64,000 nt of DNA from Salinibacterium sp. SWN248 (GTDB lineage: Bacteria; Actinomycetota; Actinomycetes; Actinomycetales; Microbacteriaceae), in contig NZ_JADYWW010000001.1 of the NCBI RefSeq assembly GCF_015864575.1, positions 806,001 through 870,000 of the forward strand, in the 5' to 3' direction. Of this stretch, positions 8,876 through 18,053 are shown in pieces. Each line of letters begins with the position of its first letter. Within the stretch, counting starts at the first letter, position 1. Position numbers and translations under genes: made by a program. Under the pieces are notes generated by a model, which ran no database searches, was not told the origin of the DNA, and saw only the letters and a list, made by a program, of their open reading frames with translations.

Positions 8876-10807
8876 CTAGCTTTCGATGCCGCGAACGAGT
8901 TCGTCAATAAAGGTGGGAAAGTCGACTGCTTTCTTGACGAGTTGCTGCACGTAATCGCGATCCGAAAATACGGTGACGAACTGATCGAACACCGTCTGGA
9001 ACGTCGTGCGGCCGGCAGCGCTGAAGGCGATCAAAGCGATGACGTTAACTTTGTTCTCGCCCCACGGCATCGGCGTTTCATTAATGACGATGCTGATCGC
9101 GGTGCGATGGGCATTCATGGTCATCGCGTGGGGAACAGCCAGCGTGTCAGTGAACGCTGTCGATGACATACGTTCCCGTTCGATGGCGCCCGTGATGTAG
9201 CCGTGGTCGATCACGCCAGCTTCGATCATCCGATGACCGAGGGCAGCGATCATTGCCTCCTCGCTAGGAGCCGTGAAATTGCGCAAGAAAAGCGCAGGGT
9301 CGAAGAATCGCAAGAGCTCGTCAGTAAGCTCTCGACGGCGACGTAGACGACGGACGCGACTGATCGTGCGGCGAATCGCATCGACATCGGTTTCGGTCAA
9401 GAACGGCTGGATGAGCACGACATTGTCGGCGAACGACCGCAGATCGATTGTCGTGAGCACGAGATCGGTCGAAAGTTCGGCGAGGTCGACATCGGTGCGC
9501 GTGATCACGATGCGAAGTTGCAACTCGTCGCCGAGCACTGCTTCAATGCGCTCCCTCAGGATGACGTGGAGATCGTGATAATTGGGGCACACGAGCGCAG
9601 CGGTGAGCCGCACTTCGCGTTTCGCTTGACGTTCGAGGTGCGACCCGACATGGAGGGCGATGTAGGAGATTTCATCGTCGTGGATCGTGATGCCCTCATC
9701 GCGTTGCACTTCTGCGGCGATAAAGACGGCGAGTTCGTAAATCATGGGGTAGGTGGTCTTGATCGACCGAGTCATGGGATTGCGAGAGTAGGAGAGGTCT
9801 TGGGCGCGAAGGATGAGATTGCGCACGTGCAGGGACAACCTCATGATGAAGTCGTCATCGTCAAGATCGATGAGATATTCCTCGCCGACGTGTTTCACAG
9901 TGCGGCGCACGCGTGTCGTGAGTTCTTCTAAATCGACATCGGCAGGGGAGTCGGGGCTGGCAGCGCGGGTGATCACGCGCGTTGTGAGCAGCAGCTCGAT
10001 CTCATTGAGGTCATCTTCGCGCAGGTTCGCACCGAAATGGGAGGTAATGAGCTCCGCAAGGTCGTCCGAGAACGCCGCGGCGTCTGTTGAGTGCACGGGC
10101 GCTGTACTCAACGCAGCCGCCGGTTCTGCCTCCGTTGTCTCGGAATCGCGAGGAAGCGTGCGGTCCGCCGCTATCGCGACGTGGAGCAAAACATGGTTGA
10201 TCCCGTATTCGTTGACGAAGTATCCGTGTGAGTCAAGAAGTTCGAGCAGCGAGGTCTTGAACGAGCGGAGGTCTGACGACTCGAACTCGCGCTGAATACT
10301 TTCGAGTTCAAGGAACCCCTGGGACTCTTCGTGGCGGAACATTTTGCTCAACAGGCGGCGCAGGTTCGGCTCGGTGCCCGACAAGATAACGAGCGGTCCT
10401 CGGCGGGCGAGGGTCAACCCCGACTCTTCGACTGCAGCCTTGATCTTTCGCAAGTCTGCCTCAATGGTGGACTCGCTCACGAAGAAGCTGTCGGCAAGAG
10501 CATGGATGTCGGTGCCTTCAGGGGCATCGCCAAGGCGACGAACAAGATGGTACTGGCGATCGCGGGGGCGTTCTGCCTCGCGATTCGAGGCGCCCTTGAG
10601 GAACTCCGCGTAGTTGTCGCGATTGAGGCGATAGCCCGAAGTCGACGACTCGATGACTTCAAGGGGGAGCGCTGAAGACTTGACCGCAGTGACATAACTG
10701 CGCACGCTGCGCGTAGTGACGCCGAGCTTGTCGGCGAGCTCGGCAGCGGTAACCCACGCCTCGGCCTGAGCGAGGTAGTCGATGAGTCGTGCGTGGTTGG
10801 CGAGCAT
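8876..10807 (-). CDS. mtlR: PTS-controlled transcriptional activator with PRD and EIIA domains (MtlR-like)
   Basis: A 643-residue regulator of the BglG/MtlR type. In order: an N-terminal winged helix (TAAELADKLGVTTRSVRSY), a second HTH, two PRDs (histidines in INHVLLHVAIAADR and in EISYIALHVGSHL), an EIIB-Gat-like segment (LVCPNYHDLHVIL) and a C-terminal EIIA-Mtl domain whose AVPHA holds the likely phospho-His560. Phosphorylation of these sites by HPr and EIIB would couple activity to mannitol import. The ATG at 10807 is chosen because GGAG precedes it; a longer frame to 10996 overlaps the next gene. It is divergent from the mtl genes and convergent with the HExxH gene, sixteen bases away. 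Confidence 0.85.
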   Translation of the reverse strand: MLANHARLIDYLAQAEAWVTAAELADKLGVTTRSVRSYVTAVKSSALPLEVIESSTSGYRLNRDNYAEFLKGASNREAERPRDRQYHLVRRLGDAPEGTDIHALADSFFVSESTIEADLRKIKAAVEESGLTLARRGPLVILSGTEPNLRRLLSKMFRHEESQGFLELESIQREFESSDLRSFKTSLLELLDSHGYFVNEYGINHVLLHVAIAADRTLPRDSETTEAEPAAALSTAPVHSTDAAAFSDDLAELITSHFGANLREDDLNEIELLLTTRVITRAASPDSPADVDLEELTTRVRRTVKHVGEEYLIDLDDDDFIMRLSLHVRNLILRAQDLSYSRNPMTRSIKTTYPMIYELAVFIAAEVQRDEGITIHDDEISYIALHVGSHLERQAKREVRLTAALVCPNYHDLHVILRERIEAVLGDELQLRIVITRTDVDLAELSTDLVLTTIDLRSFADNVVLIQPFLTETDVDAIRRTISRVRRLRRRRELTDELLRFFDPALFLRNFTAPSEEAMIAALGHRMIEAGVIDHGYITGAIERERMSSTAFTDTLAVPHAMTMNAHRTAISIVINETPMPWGENKVNVIALIAFSAAGRTTFQTVFDQFVTVFSDRDYVQQLVKKAVDFPTFIDELVRGIES

Positions 10808-10935
10808 AAGAACTCCATTCTCGCCTATGAACCTTTCCGCGGGGGCGGAATCTTCTCTATTGGAACTCAGGGGACCTTCCCAGCGAATATAGATACCGAA
10901 GGAATTGAGCAGGTTTATCGCGAGGAGGCGATCAG

Positions 10936-11268
10936 GTGTCAACGGTGCTGGTCTTGTGCGGAGCAGGTGCCTCGAGCACCTTTTTGGCGCACGCACTTCG
11001 TCGACAGGCGACTGCTCGCGGACTTCCCCATACCTTCGCCCCCGCGAGCGTTGCAGCGCTGAGCATGCCGCTCACCTCTGTGGATGTCGTGTTGGTGAGC
11101 TCCCACGTTGCCGACTTCTTCGATCAGGCAGCAATCGCGGCCAACGCGATTGGTGCGACGGCGATCCAGCTTCCCGCACTGAACTTTGACGCGGCCGGCG
11201 CAAATATTGCCCTCGACCTTCTTGGCTCCCTCCCTCAAGTAACGACAGAAAGCAGCAACAATGGCTGA
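10936..11268 (+). CDS. Stand-alone PTS EIIB domain protein (lactose/cellobiose-like fold)
   Basis: A 110-residue protein starting STVLVLCGAGASSTFLAHAL. Cys8 in the CGAGASSTF loop is the expected phosphorylated cysteine of small EIIB domains. The GTG start is preceded by GAGGAGG seven bases away. It overlaps the HPr gene by eight bases and opens the mtl cluster. MtlA downstream already contains its own EIIB domain, so this protein may be a phosphorelay partner of the regulator or of another EIIC; no separate EIIC is nearby. Confidence 0.75.
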   Translation: MSTVLVLCGAGASSTFLAHALRRQATARGLPHTFAPASVAALSMPLTSVDVVLVSSHVADFFDQAAIAANAIGATAIQLPALNFDAAGANIALDLLGSLPQVTTESSNNG

Positions 11269-11527
11269 ACAGACTATTCGGGTGGCTTCGGCGCACGGGC
11301 TTCATGCTCGTCCCGCGTCACTCTTCACGCAGGCGGCAGCTGCCTCCGGCCTCGACATCACAATCGCCAAAGGCGACAAGTCGGTGAATGCCTCGAGCAT
11401 CCTGAGCGTTATTTCGCTCGGTGTCTCCCATGGCGACGAGGTCACTATCGCCGCTGAAGGCGATGGCGCCGACGCTGTTATCGCCACCTTGACCGAAATT
11501 CTCAGTACCGATCACGACGAGAGCTAG
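11261..11527 (+). CDS. ptsH: Phosphocarrier protein HPr
   Basis: HPr passes phosphate from enzyme I to sugar-specific EIIA proteins. The 88-residue protein has the active-site HGLHARPAS with His15 and the regulatory-site context NASSILSVISLG with Ser46. It sits inside the mannitol cluster, eight bases overlapping the EIIB gene and 57 bases before mtlA. Enzyme I (ptsI) is not in the window, so this HPr depends on a distant EI. Whether it is the only HPr of the cell or a mannitol-dedicated copy cannot be told here. Confidence 0.93.
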   Translation: MAEQTIRVASAHGLHARPASLFTQAAAASGLDITIAKGDKSVNASSILSVISLGVSHGDEVTIAAEGDGADAVIATLTEILSTDHDES

Positions 11528-11584
11528 TCGTGTTCGGTCGCTTCCCTCGCAGTATCCTCACATCACAGATATCGGAGTAAAACA

Positions 11585-13114
11585 ATGACAACGTCGTCTA
11601 CGACCGCCAAGAGTGGCGGTGCGCGCGTAGGGGTCCAGAAATTTGGAACCTTCGTTAGCGGAATGGTGATGCCGAACATCGCGGCATTCATCGCTTGGGG
11701 CTTTATCACTGCACTGTTCATCCAAACTGGTTGGTTGCCGCTGCTCGGCATCGACCCGGTCTGGGTTCAGCAGCTCGGTGGCTGGAGCCTTGACCCCGAG
11801 GTAACGAACACGGGCCTCGTCGGCCCGATGATCATTTACCTACTCCCCTTGCTCATTGCTAACACCGGTGGCCGCATGGTCTACGGAACCCGCGGTGGAG
11901 TTATCGGAACTATCGCGACGATGGGTGTCATCATCGGCGCTGGTATCCCGATGTTCCTGGGTGCCATGATCGTTGGTCCTGGTGCTGCATGGGTCATGAA
12001 GAAGATCGACTCGATCTGGGTCGGAAAGATTCGTCCCGGCTTCGAAATGCTCGTCGACAACTTCTCCGGCGGAATCGTCGGAATGCTGCTCGCGATTGCT
12101 TCGTTCTTCCTCATCGCCCCGATTGTTACGGCGATCAGCAACGGTCTCGAATCCGTCATCGCATTCCTCGTTGACAACGGCCTGCTCCCGCTCGCCAGCG
12201 TTTTCGTTGAGCCTGGCAAGATCCTCTTCCTCAACAACGCCATCAACCACGGTGTCTTCACACCACTCGGTACGGCAGAGTCGCTCGAAAAGGGCCAGTC
12301 GATCCTCTTCCTCATCGAAGCAAACCCTGGCCCCGGCCTCGGTATCCTGCTCGCCTTCCTGGTGTTCGGTGTTGGCCTGCTGCGCGCAAGCGCTCCCGGC
12401 GCCATCCTGATTCACTTCGTCGGTGGTATTCACGAGATCTACTTCCCCTACGTATTGGCTAAGCCGCTTCTCGTTGTTGCTGCAATTGCTGGTGGAGCAA
12501 CTGGTGTTCTCACGAACGTCATCTTCCAGTCCGGTCTACGTGCTCCAGCATCGCCTGGATCGATCATTGCGGTCATCGCGCAGACTCCTCCTGGAAGCAT
12601 CGTCGGCGTACTGCTGTCGGTAGTGTTCTCGGCTGCTGTTTCGTTCGCTGTCGCTGCGGTCATCATCCGTGCCGGCCGTAAGCGTGACCTCGAGGCAATG
12701 GCTAACGGCGACGACGCACTTGCTGCTGCTGTTGCTAAGAACGCTGCCAACAAGGGCAAGGACAGCTCAGTAGGCGACCTGCTCGGAACCGGTGCTGCTG
12801 CTGCTGGCGCAACCGCTGGTGCCGCAACCGCTACGAAGATCCAGAACGTTGTGTTTGCGTGTGACGCAGGCATGGGATCGAGTGCAATGGGAGCAACCGT
12901 TCTCCGCAACAAGTTTGCGAAGGCCGGCATCGAGGGCGTCAACGTGACGAACAAGGCAATTGCGAACCTCGATGGTTCGGAAGACCTCATCATCACGCAG
13001 AATCAGCTGACAGATCGTGCCACGGAGAAAGTTCCCGGCGCAATTCATGTTTCGGTTGATAACTTCATGAACAGTCCGAAATACGATGAAGTCGTAAACA
13101 TGGTTAGCGAATAA
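11585..13114 (+). CDS. mtlA: PTS mannitol transporter, EIICB
   Basis: The 509-residue protein imports mannitol and phosphorylates it to mannitol-1-phosphate. Residues 1-365 form the membrane EIIC domain (GTFVSGMVMPNIAAFIAWG near the start, NNAINHGVFTPLGT, GGIHEIYFPYVL). An alanine-rich linker (about 375-420) leads to the EIIB domain with VVFACDAGMGSSAMG; Cys426 is the phosphorylation site. The EIIA domain is absent and is supplied by mtlF, twelve bases downstream. CGGAGTAAAACA precedes the ATG. Confidence 0.95.
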   Translation: MTTSSTTAKSGGARVGVQKFGTFVSGMVMPNIAAFIAWGFITALFIQTGWLPLLGIDPVWVQQLGGWSLDPEVTNTGLVGPMIIYLLPLLIANTGGRMVYGTRGGVIGTIATMGVIIGAGIPMFLGAMIVGPGAAWVMKKIDSIWVGKIRPGFEMLVDNFSGGIVGMLLAIASFFLIAPIVTAISNGLESVIAFLVDNGLLPLASVFVEPGKILFLNNAINHGVFTPLGTAESLEKGQSILFLIEANPGPGLGILLAFLVFGVGLLRASAPGAILIHFVGGIHEIYFPYVLAKPLLVVAAIAGGATGVLTNVIFQSGLRAPASPGSIIAVIAQTPPGSIVGVLLSVVFSAAVSFAVAAVIIRAGRKRDLEAMANGDDALAAAVAKNAANKGKDSSVGDLLGTGAAAAGATAGAATATKIQNVVFACDAGMGSSAMGATVLRNKFAKAGIEGVNVTNKAIANLDGSEDLIITQNQLTDRATEKVPGAIHVSVDNFMNSPKYDEVVNMVSE

Positions 13115-13125
13115 CAGGAGAAATC

Positions 13126-13563
13126 ATGAGCAAGGTACTCGAGCTAGACCAGATCAAAGCGGCTGGCACCGCTCGCACCAAAGAAGAAGCCATCGCTGAG
13201 GCGGCGGAGATTCTGATTGCTGCTGGCGCGGTAACGCCCGAGTACCTTGGCTTCATGAAGGCCCGCGAAGAGTTGACATCAACTTTCATGGGAAACTTCC
13301 TAGCCATTCCGCACGGCACGAACGAGGGCAAGGACACGATCTTGTCGTCTGCGCTCTCGTTCGTGCGGTACGCGGATCCCATCGATTGGGATGGCAACGA
13401 GGTTCGCTTCGTTGTCGGCATCGCAGGCAAAGACGGTGGCCACATGGACACCCTCGCCGCTGTTGCCACGATCTTTAGCGACAATGACGAAGTTCAGAAG
13501 CTCATTGACGCGTCAAGCGAAGACGAACTTCTCGCTCTTCTCGCTGAATTGAACAACGCATGA
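13126..13563 (+). CDS. mtlF: PTS mannitol EIIA
   Basis: This 145-residue EIIA accepts phosphate from HPr on His63 in the motif [13 protein letters not shown] and passes it to the EIIB domain of MtlA. The C-terminal [13 protein letters not shown] segment is also typical. It starts eleven bases after mtlA and overlaps mtlD by four bases, so mtlA-mtlF-mtlD form one transcription unit. Confidence 0.95.
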   Translation: MSKVLELDQIKAAGTARTKEEAIAEAAEILIAAGAVTPEYLGFMKAREELTSTFMGNFLAIPHGTNEGKDTILSSALSFVRYADPIDWDGNEVRFVVGIAGKDGGHMDTLAAVATIFSDNDEVQKLIDASSEDELLALLAELNNA

Positions 13564-14693
13564 AGGCCGTACATTTCGGAGCCGGCAACATCGGCCGTGG
13601 CTTCGTTGGTCTGATCCTGCACAAGGCTGGCTATGAGATTGTGTTTGCGGATGTCGCAGCAGAGCTCATCGACAGCCTCGCCGCCGCAGACAGCTACCAG
13701 GTGCACGAAGTGGGCGCGGAGCCCCGCACCGAGACTGTCGACAACTTCCGCGCACTCAACAGCGCGAGCAACGAAGCAGGCGTGATCGAAGAGATCGCCA
13801 CCGCCGACATGGTGACTACCGCTGTCGGCCCCAACATCCTCAAGTTCGTCGCTCCCTTGATTGCTCAGGCGATCAAGGCTCGCGCTGGTGATCTGCCACC
13901 GCTGCAGGTGCTTGCGTGTGAGAACGCGCTCTACGCCACGAACAATCTGCGCGCCGAAGTTGCGGTCGCTGTCGACGCTGAAACGCTCGCCGCGAAAGCG
14001 ATTTTTGCGAACACTGCTGTCGACCGCATCGTGCCGGCCCAAGATCCTGCTGCCGGACTCGACGTCACGGTAGAAGACTTTTTCGAGTGGGCTATCGAGA
14101 GCGCCCCGTTTGGTGACAGCGTTCCCGACATTGCCGACGTGCATTTCGTCGACAACCTTGAGCCCTACATCGAACGCAAGCTCTTCACTGTCAACACCGG
14201 TCACGCCACAGTGGCGTACCACGGCTATCTTCGCGGGGCGGAGACACTCTCTGCCGCGATGGCGATCCCCGAAGTGGCGGCGGAGGTTGATGCCGTCTTA
14301 GCTGAGACCAGCGCGATGCTCATCGCTAAGCACGGCTTCGACGCTGCTGAGCACGCTGCCTACGTCGCGACGTGCACTCGTCGGTTTAGCAACCCACACT
14401 TGCCCGATACTCCCGAGCGCGTTGGCCGTAGTCCGCTGCGCAAGTTGTCGCGCAACGAGCGCTTCATCAGTCCTGCCAGCGAACTGGCAGCATCCGGAAC
14501 GACTCCTCACGCGATCCTGCGTGCGGTCGGCGCCGCGATGCAGTTCAACGTGCCAGAAGACCCCGAAAGTGTGCGGATGCTGGAGCTGCGGTCATCCCTG
14601 ACGGCCCCCGATTTCGTGACTGAAGTGATGGGACTTCGCGAGGGCGATGCTCTCTATGACGCTTCCGTCGAAACGGTTAGCGCGCAATCTTAG
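13560..14693 (+). CDS. mtlD: Mannitol-1-phosphate 5-dehydrogenase
   Basis: The enzyme oxidises mannitol-1-phosphate to fructose-6-phosphate with NAD. The 377-residue protein opens with the Rossmann motif [17 protein letters not shown], has [12 protein letters not shown] and the catalytic-region [20 protein letters not shown], where the lysine and histidine are conserved in long-chain mannitol dehydrogenases. Its ATG overlaps the mtlF stop. It is the last gene of the mannitol block; no strong terminator follows before infA. Confidence 0.95.
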   Translation: MKAVHFGAGNIGRGFVGLILHKAGYEIVFADVAAELIDSLAAADSYQVHEVGAEPRTETVDNFRALNSASNEAGVIEEIATADMVTTAVGPNILKFVAPLIAQAIKARAGDLPPLQVLACENALYATNNLRAEVAVAVDAETLAAKAIFANTAVDRIVPAQDPAAGLDVTVEDFFEWAIESAPFGDSVPDIADVHFVDNLEPYIERKLFTVNTGHATVAYHGYLRGAETLSAAMAIPEVAAEVDAVLAETSAMLIAKHGFDAAEHAAYVATCTRRFSNPHLPDTPERVGRSPLRKLSRNERFISPASELAASGTTPHAILRAVGAAMQFNVPEDPESVRMLELRSSLTAPDFVTEVMGLREGDALYDASVETVSAQS

Positions 14694-14700
14694 CCCCAAC

Positions 14701-14730
14701 TTGGTGAAACGCCCGGGATTAGCGTAGGCT
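14701..14730 (+). promoter_or_regulatory. Possible sigma-70-type promoter for infA
   Basis: TTGGTG (14701-14706) and TAGGCT (14725-14730) are spaced by 18 bases, about 107 bases before infA. The -10 sequence matches that before the GuaB3 gene in this window. It is a reading by eye only, with a moderate match to consensus. Confidence 0.35.
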
Positions 14731-14837
14731 TTCTCTTTGGTGTTTCAGGCCGATTTTTTCGCGCCTTGGCTTTCTCGAAAGTCACTCACCACAATCTACG
14801 CAGACCAGCGAACCCCACTTATAGCGACGAAGAGGCT

Positions 14838-15059
14838 ATGGCCAAAAAAGACGGTGTCATTGAGATCGAAGGAGCAGTAGTCGAGGCTCTGCCCAACGCG
14901 ATGTTTCGTGTTGAGTTGACGAACGGCCACGTTGTGCTCGCGCACATCTCGGGCAAAATGCGACAGAACTACATTCGAATCCTTCCGGAGGACCGTGTAG
15001 TTGTAGAGCTGAGCCCGTATGACCTGACTCGCGGCCGCATCACCTACCGCTACAAGTAG
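14838..15059 (+). CDS. infA: Translation initiation factor IF-1
   Basis: IF-1 is a one-domain OB-fold protein that occupies the ribosomal A site during initiation. The 73-residue product starts [20 protein letters not shown] and includes [19 protein letters not shown] and the terminal RGRITYRYK. The start at 14838 gives exactly the family length; a longer in-frame extension to 14766 is not conserved IF-1 sequence. It leads the block infA-rpmJ-rpsM-rpsK-rpoA-rplQ. Confidence 0.97.
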   Translation: MAKKDGVIEIEGAVVEALPNAMFRVELTNGHVVLAHISGKMRQNYIRILPEDRVVVELSPYDLTRGRITYRYK

Positions 15060-15134
15060 ACCGCGCTGGAAAGTAACGTCCACGGTGCCCTTGCGGGCTA
15101 GTGGAACGACGACAGCGATTCACAAGGAAAAATA

Positions 15135-15251
15135 ATGAAGGTTAACCCCAGCGTTAAGCCCATCTGCGACAACTGCCGCGTAATTCGCCGCAACGGTCGC
15201 GTCATGGTTATCTGCAAGTCGAACCCGCGTCACAAGCAACGCCAGGGCTAA
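15135..15251 (+). CDS. rpmJ: 50S ribosomal protein L36, zinc-binding form
   Basis: A 38-residue protein, starting [19 protein letters not shown]. It keeps the full zinc ligand set Cys11, Cys14, Cys27 and His33, so it is the zinc-containing paralogue type. The ATG follows an AAGGAAAAATA leader. It lies 75 bases after infA, the standard place. Confidence 0.97.
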   Translation: MKVNPSVKPICDNCRVIRRNGRVMVICKSNPRHKQRQG

Positions 15252-15379
15252 GGTTCGCGAGCAGATCGCACAGTTGCACGGGTGGGGCGAGCAATCGTCA
15301 CACACCGCAGCGCACATAACTAAATACAAGAACTAGCAACACCAGATCTGAGACTTGTGAGAACGAGAAACAGGGACAC

Positions 15380-15398
15380 CACCGGTTGGAGGCCGGTG
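15380..15398 (+). other. Hairpin in the rpmJ-rpsM leader
   Basis: CACCGG (15380-15385) and CCGGTG (15393-15398) can pair around a seven-base TTGGAGG loop, 48 bases before rpsM. The loop presents GGAGG, and ACCTCC lies downstream at about 15416-15421, so two alternative foldings are possible. A translational or attenuation role is a guess. Confidence 0.25.
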
Positions 15399-15445
15399 CA
15401 CAGGTGCTGTTACAGACCTCCACTCATCAAACAGGAGAAGCCACT

Positions 15446-15820
15446 ATGGCACGTCTAGCAGGCGTCGACATCCCACGCGACAAGCGTGTAGAGGTCGCAC
15501 TGACTTACATTTACGGTGTTGGCCGCACGAGGGCACTCAAAACCCTCGCCGACACCCAGATCAGCGGAGAGATCCGTGTTCAGGATCTCACCGATGACCA
15601 GCTCATCGCGCTGCGCGACTACATCGAAGGAAACTTCCAGGTAGAAGGTGACCTCCGCCGTGAGGTTGCAGCAGACATCCGCCGCAAGGTTGAAATCGGA
15701 AGCTACCAGGGTATCCGTCACCGCAAGGGACTGCCCGTTCACGGTCAGCGCACGAAGACCAACGCTCGTACCCGCAAGGGCCCGAAGCGCACCGTAGCCG
15801 GCAAGAAGAAGGCCCGATAG
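15446..15820 (+). CDS. rpsM: 30S ribosomal protein S13
   Basis: The 124-residue S13 of the 30S head contacts the P-site tRNA. It begins [20 protein letters not shown], has the helix-hairpin-helix [14 protein letters not shown] and the C-terminal basic tail [20 protein letters not shown]. The start at 15446 follows CAGGAGAAG; the in-frame extension to 15386 is unrelated to S13. It is 51 bases before rpsK. Confidence 0.97.
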   Translation: MARLAGVDIPRDKRVEVALTYIYGVGRTRALKTLADTQISGEIRVQDLTDDQLIALRDYIEGNFQVEGDLRREVAADIRRKVEIGSYQGIRHRKGLPVHGQRTKTNARTRKGPKRTVAGKKKAR

Positions 15821-15871
15821 ACCCTGGGTTCAACCCCAGTGTCGTCGCCATCAACGTTTTAGGAGAAAACA

Positions 15872-16270
15872 ATGGCAGCACCAAAATCGGCCGCTCGTAA
15901 GCCGCGTCGTAAAGAAAAGAAGAACATTGCTGTGGGCCAGGCTCACATCAAGTCAACGTTCAACAACACCATCGTGACCATCACTGACCCCACCGGCGCA
16001 GTTCTTGCCTGGTCGTCGTCAGGTGTCGTTGGCTTCAAGGGTTCGCGTAAGTCGACCCCTTATGCCGCACAGATGTCTGCTGAGTCGGCTGCACGCCAGG
16101 CTCAGGAGCACGGTGTCAAAAAGGTTGACGTTTTCGTCAAGGGACCGGGTTCGGGTCGCGAAACTGCGATTCGCTCGCTGCAGGCCGCTGGCCTCGAAGT
16201 GGGTTCGATCAACGACGTAACACCGCAGACGCACAATGGTTGCCGTCCGCCCAAGCGTCGTCGCGTTTAG
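15872..16270 (+). CDS. rpsK: 30S ribosomal protein S11
   Basis: The 132-residue S11 lines the mRNA path on the 30S platform. It shows [34 protein letters not shown] and the C-terminal [18 protein letters not shown] signature. The gene order then departs from many bacteria: rpsD, which usually follows rpsK, is absent and rpoA comes next. Confidence 0.97.
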   Translation: MAAPKSAARKPRRKEKKNIAVGQAHIKSTFNNTIVTITDPTGAVLAWSSSGVVGFKGSRKSTPYAAQMSAESAARQAQEHGVKKVDVFVKGPGSGRETAIRSLQAAGLEVGSINDVTPQTHNGCRPPKRRRV

Positions 16271-16315
16271 TTTCACGCCGTACTAGCGGGGCAACTCGTT
16301 AGTGCTGGCGTCGTG

Positions 16316-16338
16316 GCGAGGGCCCTAGTGGCCCTCGC
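16316..16338 (+). other. 9-bp perfect hairpin between rpsK and rpoA
   Basis: GCGAGGGCC (16316-16324) pairs with GGCCCTCGC (16330-16338) around a five-base loop. There is no T-run after it. It lies in the 163-base gap where other genomes carry rpsD; it could mark an mRNA processing or attenuation point between S11 and RpoA. Confidence 0.45.
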
Positions 16339-16433
16339 TCACAGTTCCAGCGCACAACTCAATACAACGTCGGGCCAGCCACCCGTCGCCCACAAGTGTC
16401 ATATAGCGGACACTTCGCCGAAAGGAATTACCA

Positions 16434-17429
16434 GTGCTGATTGCACAGCGTCCCACCCTTGCTGAGGAGAACATTTCCGAATTCCGTTCACGGTTCGTTA
16501 TCGAGCCGCTCGAACCTGGTTTCGGTTATACCCTCGGAAACTCACTCCGTCGCACCCTTCTTTCATCGATCCCCGGAGCAGCTGTCACCAGCATCCGTAT
16601 CGATGGAGTTCTTCACGAATTCAGCACCGTCGCCGGTGTCAAAGAAGACGTCACTGAGGTCATCCTTAACATCAAGAACCTCGTAGTCTCCAGTGAGCAC
16701 GACGAGCCGATCACCGCTTACCTGCGCAAGCAGGGTGCTGGTGAAGTTACCGCAGCGGACATCTCAGCACCTGCCGGTGTCGAGATCCACAACCCGGAAC
16801 TCGTCATCGCAACGCTCAACGACAAGGCCAAGTTTGAACTTGAGCTGACGATCGAGCGTGGCCGTGGCTATGTCACCGCAACCCAGAACCGCAGCGAGTT
16901 CAGCGAAGCCGGCCAAATTCCGGTCGACTCGATCTACTCGCCCGTACTCAAGGTCACCTACCGCGTCGAGGCAACTCGTGCCGGTGAGCGCACTGACTTT
17001 GACCGTCTGGTTGTAGATGTTGAAACCAAGTCGGCAATCACCCCTCGCGATGCAGTGGCTTCGGCCGGTCGCACGCTGACCGAACTGTTTGGACTCGCTC
17101 GCGAGCTCAACACGGCAGCAGAGGGTATTGAGATTGGTCCTGCACCGGTTGACGCCGTGCTTTCGACCGAACTCAGCATGCCGATCGAAGATCTTGACCT
17201 TTCGGTACGTAGCTACAACTGCCTCAAGCGCGAAGGCATCAACACCGTAAGTGAACTGGTTGCTCTGTCGGAGACTCAGCTCATGAACATCCGTAACTTC
17301 GGTCAGAAGTCGGTTGATGAAGTGCGCGACAAGCTCGTCGAGATGGGACTGTCGTTGAAAGACAGCGTTCCCGGATTCGACGGAGCACACTTCTACGGCG
17401 GATACGCCGACGACGAGACCAACGCTTGA
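16434..17429 (+). CDS. rpoA: DNA-directed RNA polymerase subunit alpha
   Basis: The alpha subunit nucleates RNA polymerase assembly and binds UP elements and activators. In this 331-residue protein the N-terminal assembly domain includes [19 protein letters not shown]; a linker near 230 leads to the C-terminal domain with [19 protein letters not shown] and [16 protein letters not shown] start follows AAAGGAATT. Length and motifs are normal. Confidence 0.98.
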   Translation: MLIAQRPTLAEENISEFRSRFVIEPLEPGFGYTLGNSLRRTLLSSIPGAAVTSIRIDGVLHEFSTVAGVKEDVTEVILNIKNLVVSSEHDEPITAYLRKQGAGEVTAADISAPAGVEIHNPELVIATLNDKAKFELELTIERGRGYVTATQNRSEFSEAGQIPVDSIYSPVLKVTYRVEATRAGERTDFDRLVVDVETKSAITPRDAVASAGRTLTELFGLARELNTAAEGIEIGPAPVDAVLSTELSMPIEDLDLSVRSYNCLKREGINTVSELVALSETQLMNIRNFGQKSVDEVRDKLVEMGLSLKDSVPGFDGAHFYGGYADDETNA

Positions 17430-17467
17430 GCCACTGGCTCGAAACTTTGACACTGGAGAATTAGAAA

Positions 17468-17980
17468 ATGCCTACACCTACTAAGGGCCCGCGTCTCGGC
17501 GGTGGACCGGCGCACGAGCGCCACATGCTTGCCAACTTGGCCGCAGCCCTGTTTACTCACAAGAGCATCAAGACAACGGAAATGCGCGCCAAGCGCCTGC
17601 GTCCCGTTGCTGAGCGCCTGATCACGTTCGCGAAGAAGGGTGACTTGCACAACCGTCGCCGCGCGCTCGGAATCATCGGCGACAAGACCGTCATCCACGA
17701 ACTCTTCACGGTCATCGCACCGCAGGTTGAGAACCGCGATGGTGGCTACACCCGGATCACGAAGCTTGGATTCCGCAAGGGAGACAACGCTTCGATGGTT
17801 CAGATGGAACTCGTTCTTGAGCCCGTAACGCCCAAGAAGAAGGCTCCGAAGGCTGCCGCTAAGGCTGAGCCCAAGGCTGCTGCAGAAGAGCCCGCCGTAG
17901 AGGAAGCTCCCGTCGAAGAAGTAGCAACCGAAGACGTCGCCGTCGAGGATGCTGCTGCAGAGACTGCAGAAGAGAAGTAA
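17468..17980 (+). CDS. rplQ: 50S ribosomal protein L17 with acidic C-terminal tail
   Basis: The core ([29 protein letters not shown]-like segment read as [19 protein letters not shown]) is standard L17, which binds near the exit tunnel. The protein is 170 residues, about 45 more than typical; the tail starts lysine/alanine rich ([15 protein letters not shown]) and ends strongly acidic ([17 protein letters not shown]). A strong terminator follows directly, closing the alpha operon. Confidence 0.96.
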   Translation: MPTPTKGPRLGGGPAHERHMLANLAAALFTHKSIKTTEMRAKRLRPVAERLITFAKKGDLHNRRRALGIIGDKTVIHELFTVIAPQVENRDGGYTRITKLGFRKGDNASMVQMELVLEPVTPKKKAPKAAAKAEPKAAAEEPAVEEAPVEEVATEDVAVEDAAAETAEEK

Positions 17981-17994
17981 CTTTCTTCGTTCGA

Positions 17995-18034
17995 GAAAAC
18001 CCCGGCTCCGCTTCGTGCGGGCCGGGGTTTTCTT
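17995..18034 (+). terminator. Intrinsic terminator after rplQ
   Basis: Twelve-base arms (17995-18006 and 18021-18032) pair perfectly, with an inner CCGC/GCGG extension of the stem around TTCGT, and end in TTTTCTT. It closes the infA-to-rplQ transcription unit. Confidence 0.85.
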
Positions 18035-18041
18035 CGTGAAA

Positions 18042-18047
18042 TAGGGT
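18042..18047 (+). promoter_or_regulatory. -10 box of a likely leaderless truA transcript
   Basis: TAGGGT ends six bases before the truA ATG, the distance at which transcription would begin on the start codon. No Shine-Dalgarno sequence is visible before truA. No good -35 hexamer is seen; the preceding bases belong to the rplQ terminator. Confidence 0.4.
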
Positions 18048-18053
18048 TGGACT

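Noticed and set aside
14766-14837. N-terminal extension of infA from an upstream in-frame start
   Set aside because: The added 24 residues do not belong to IF-1, and the start at 14838 gives the family length exactly.
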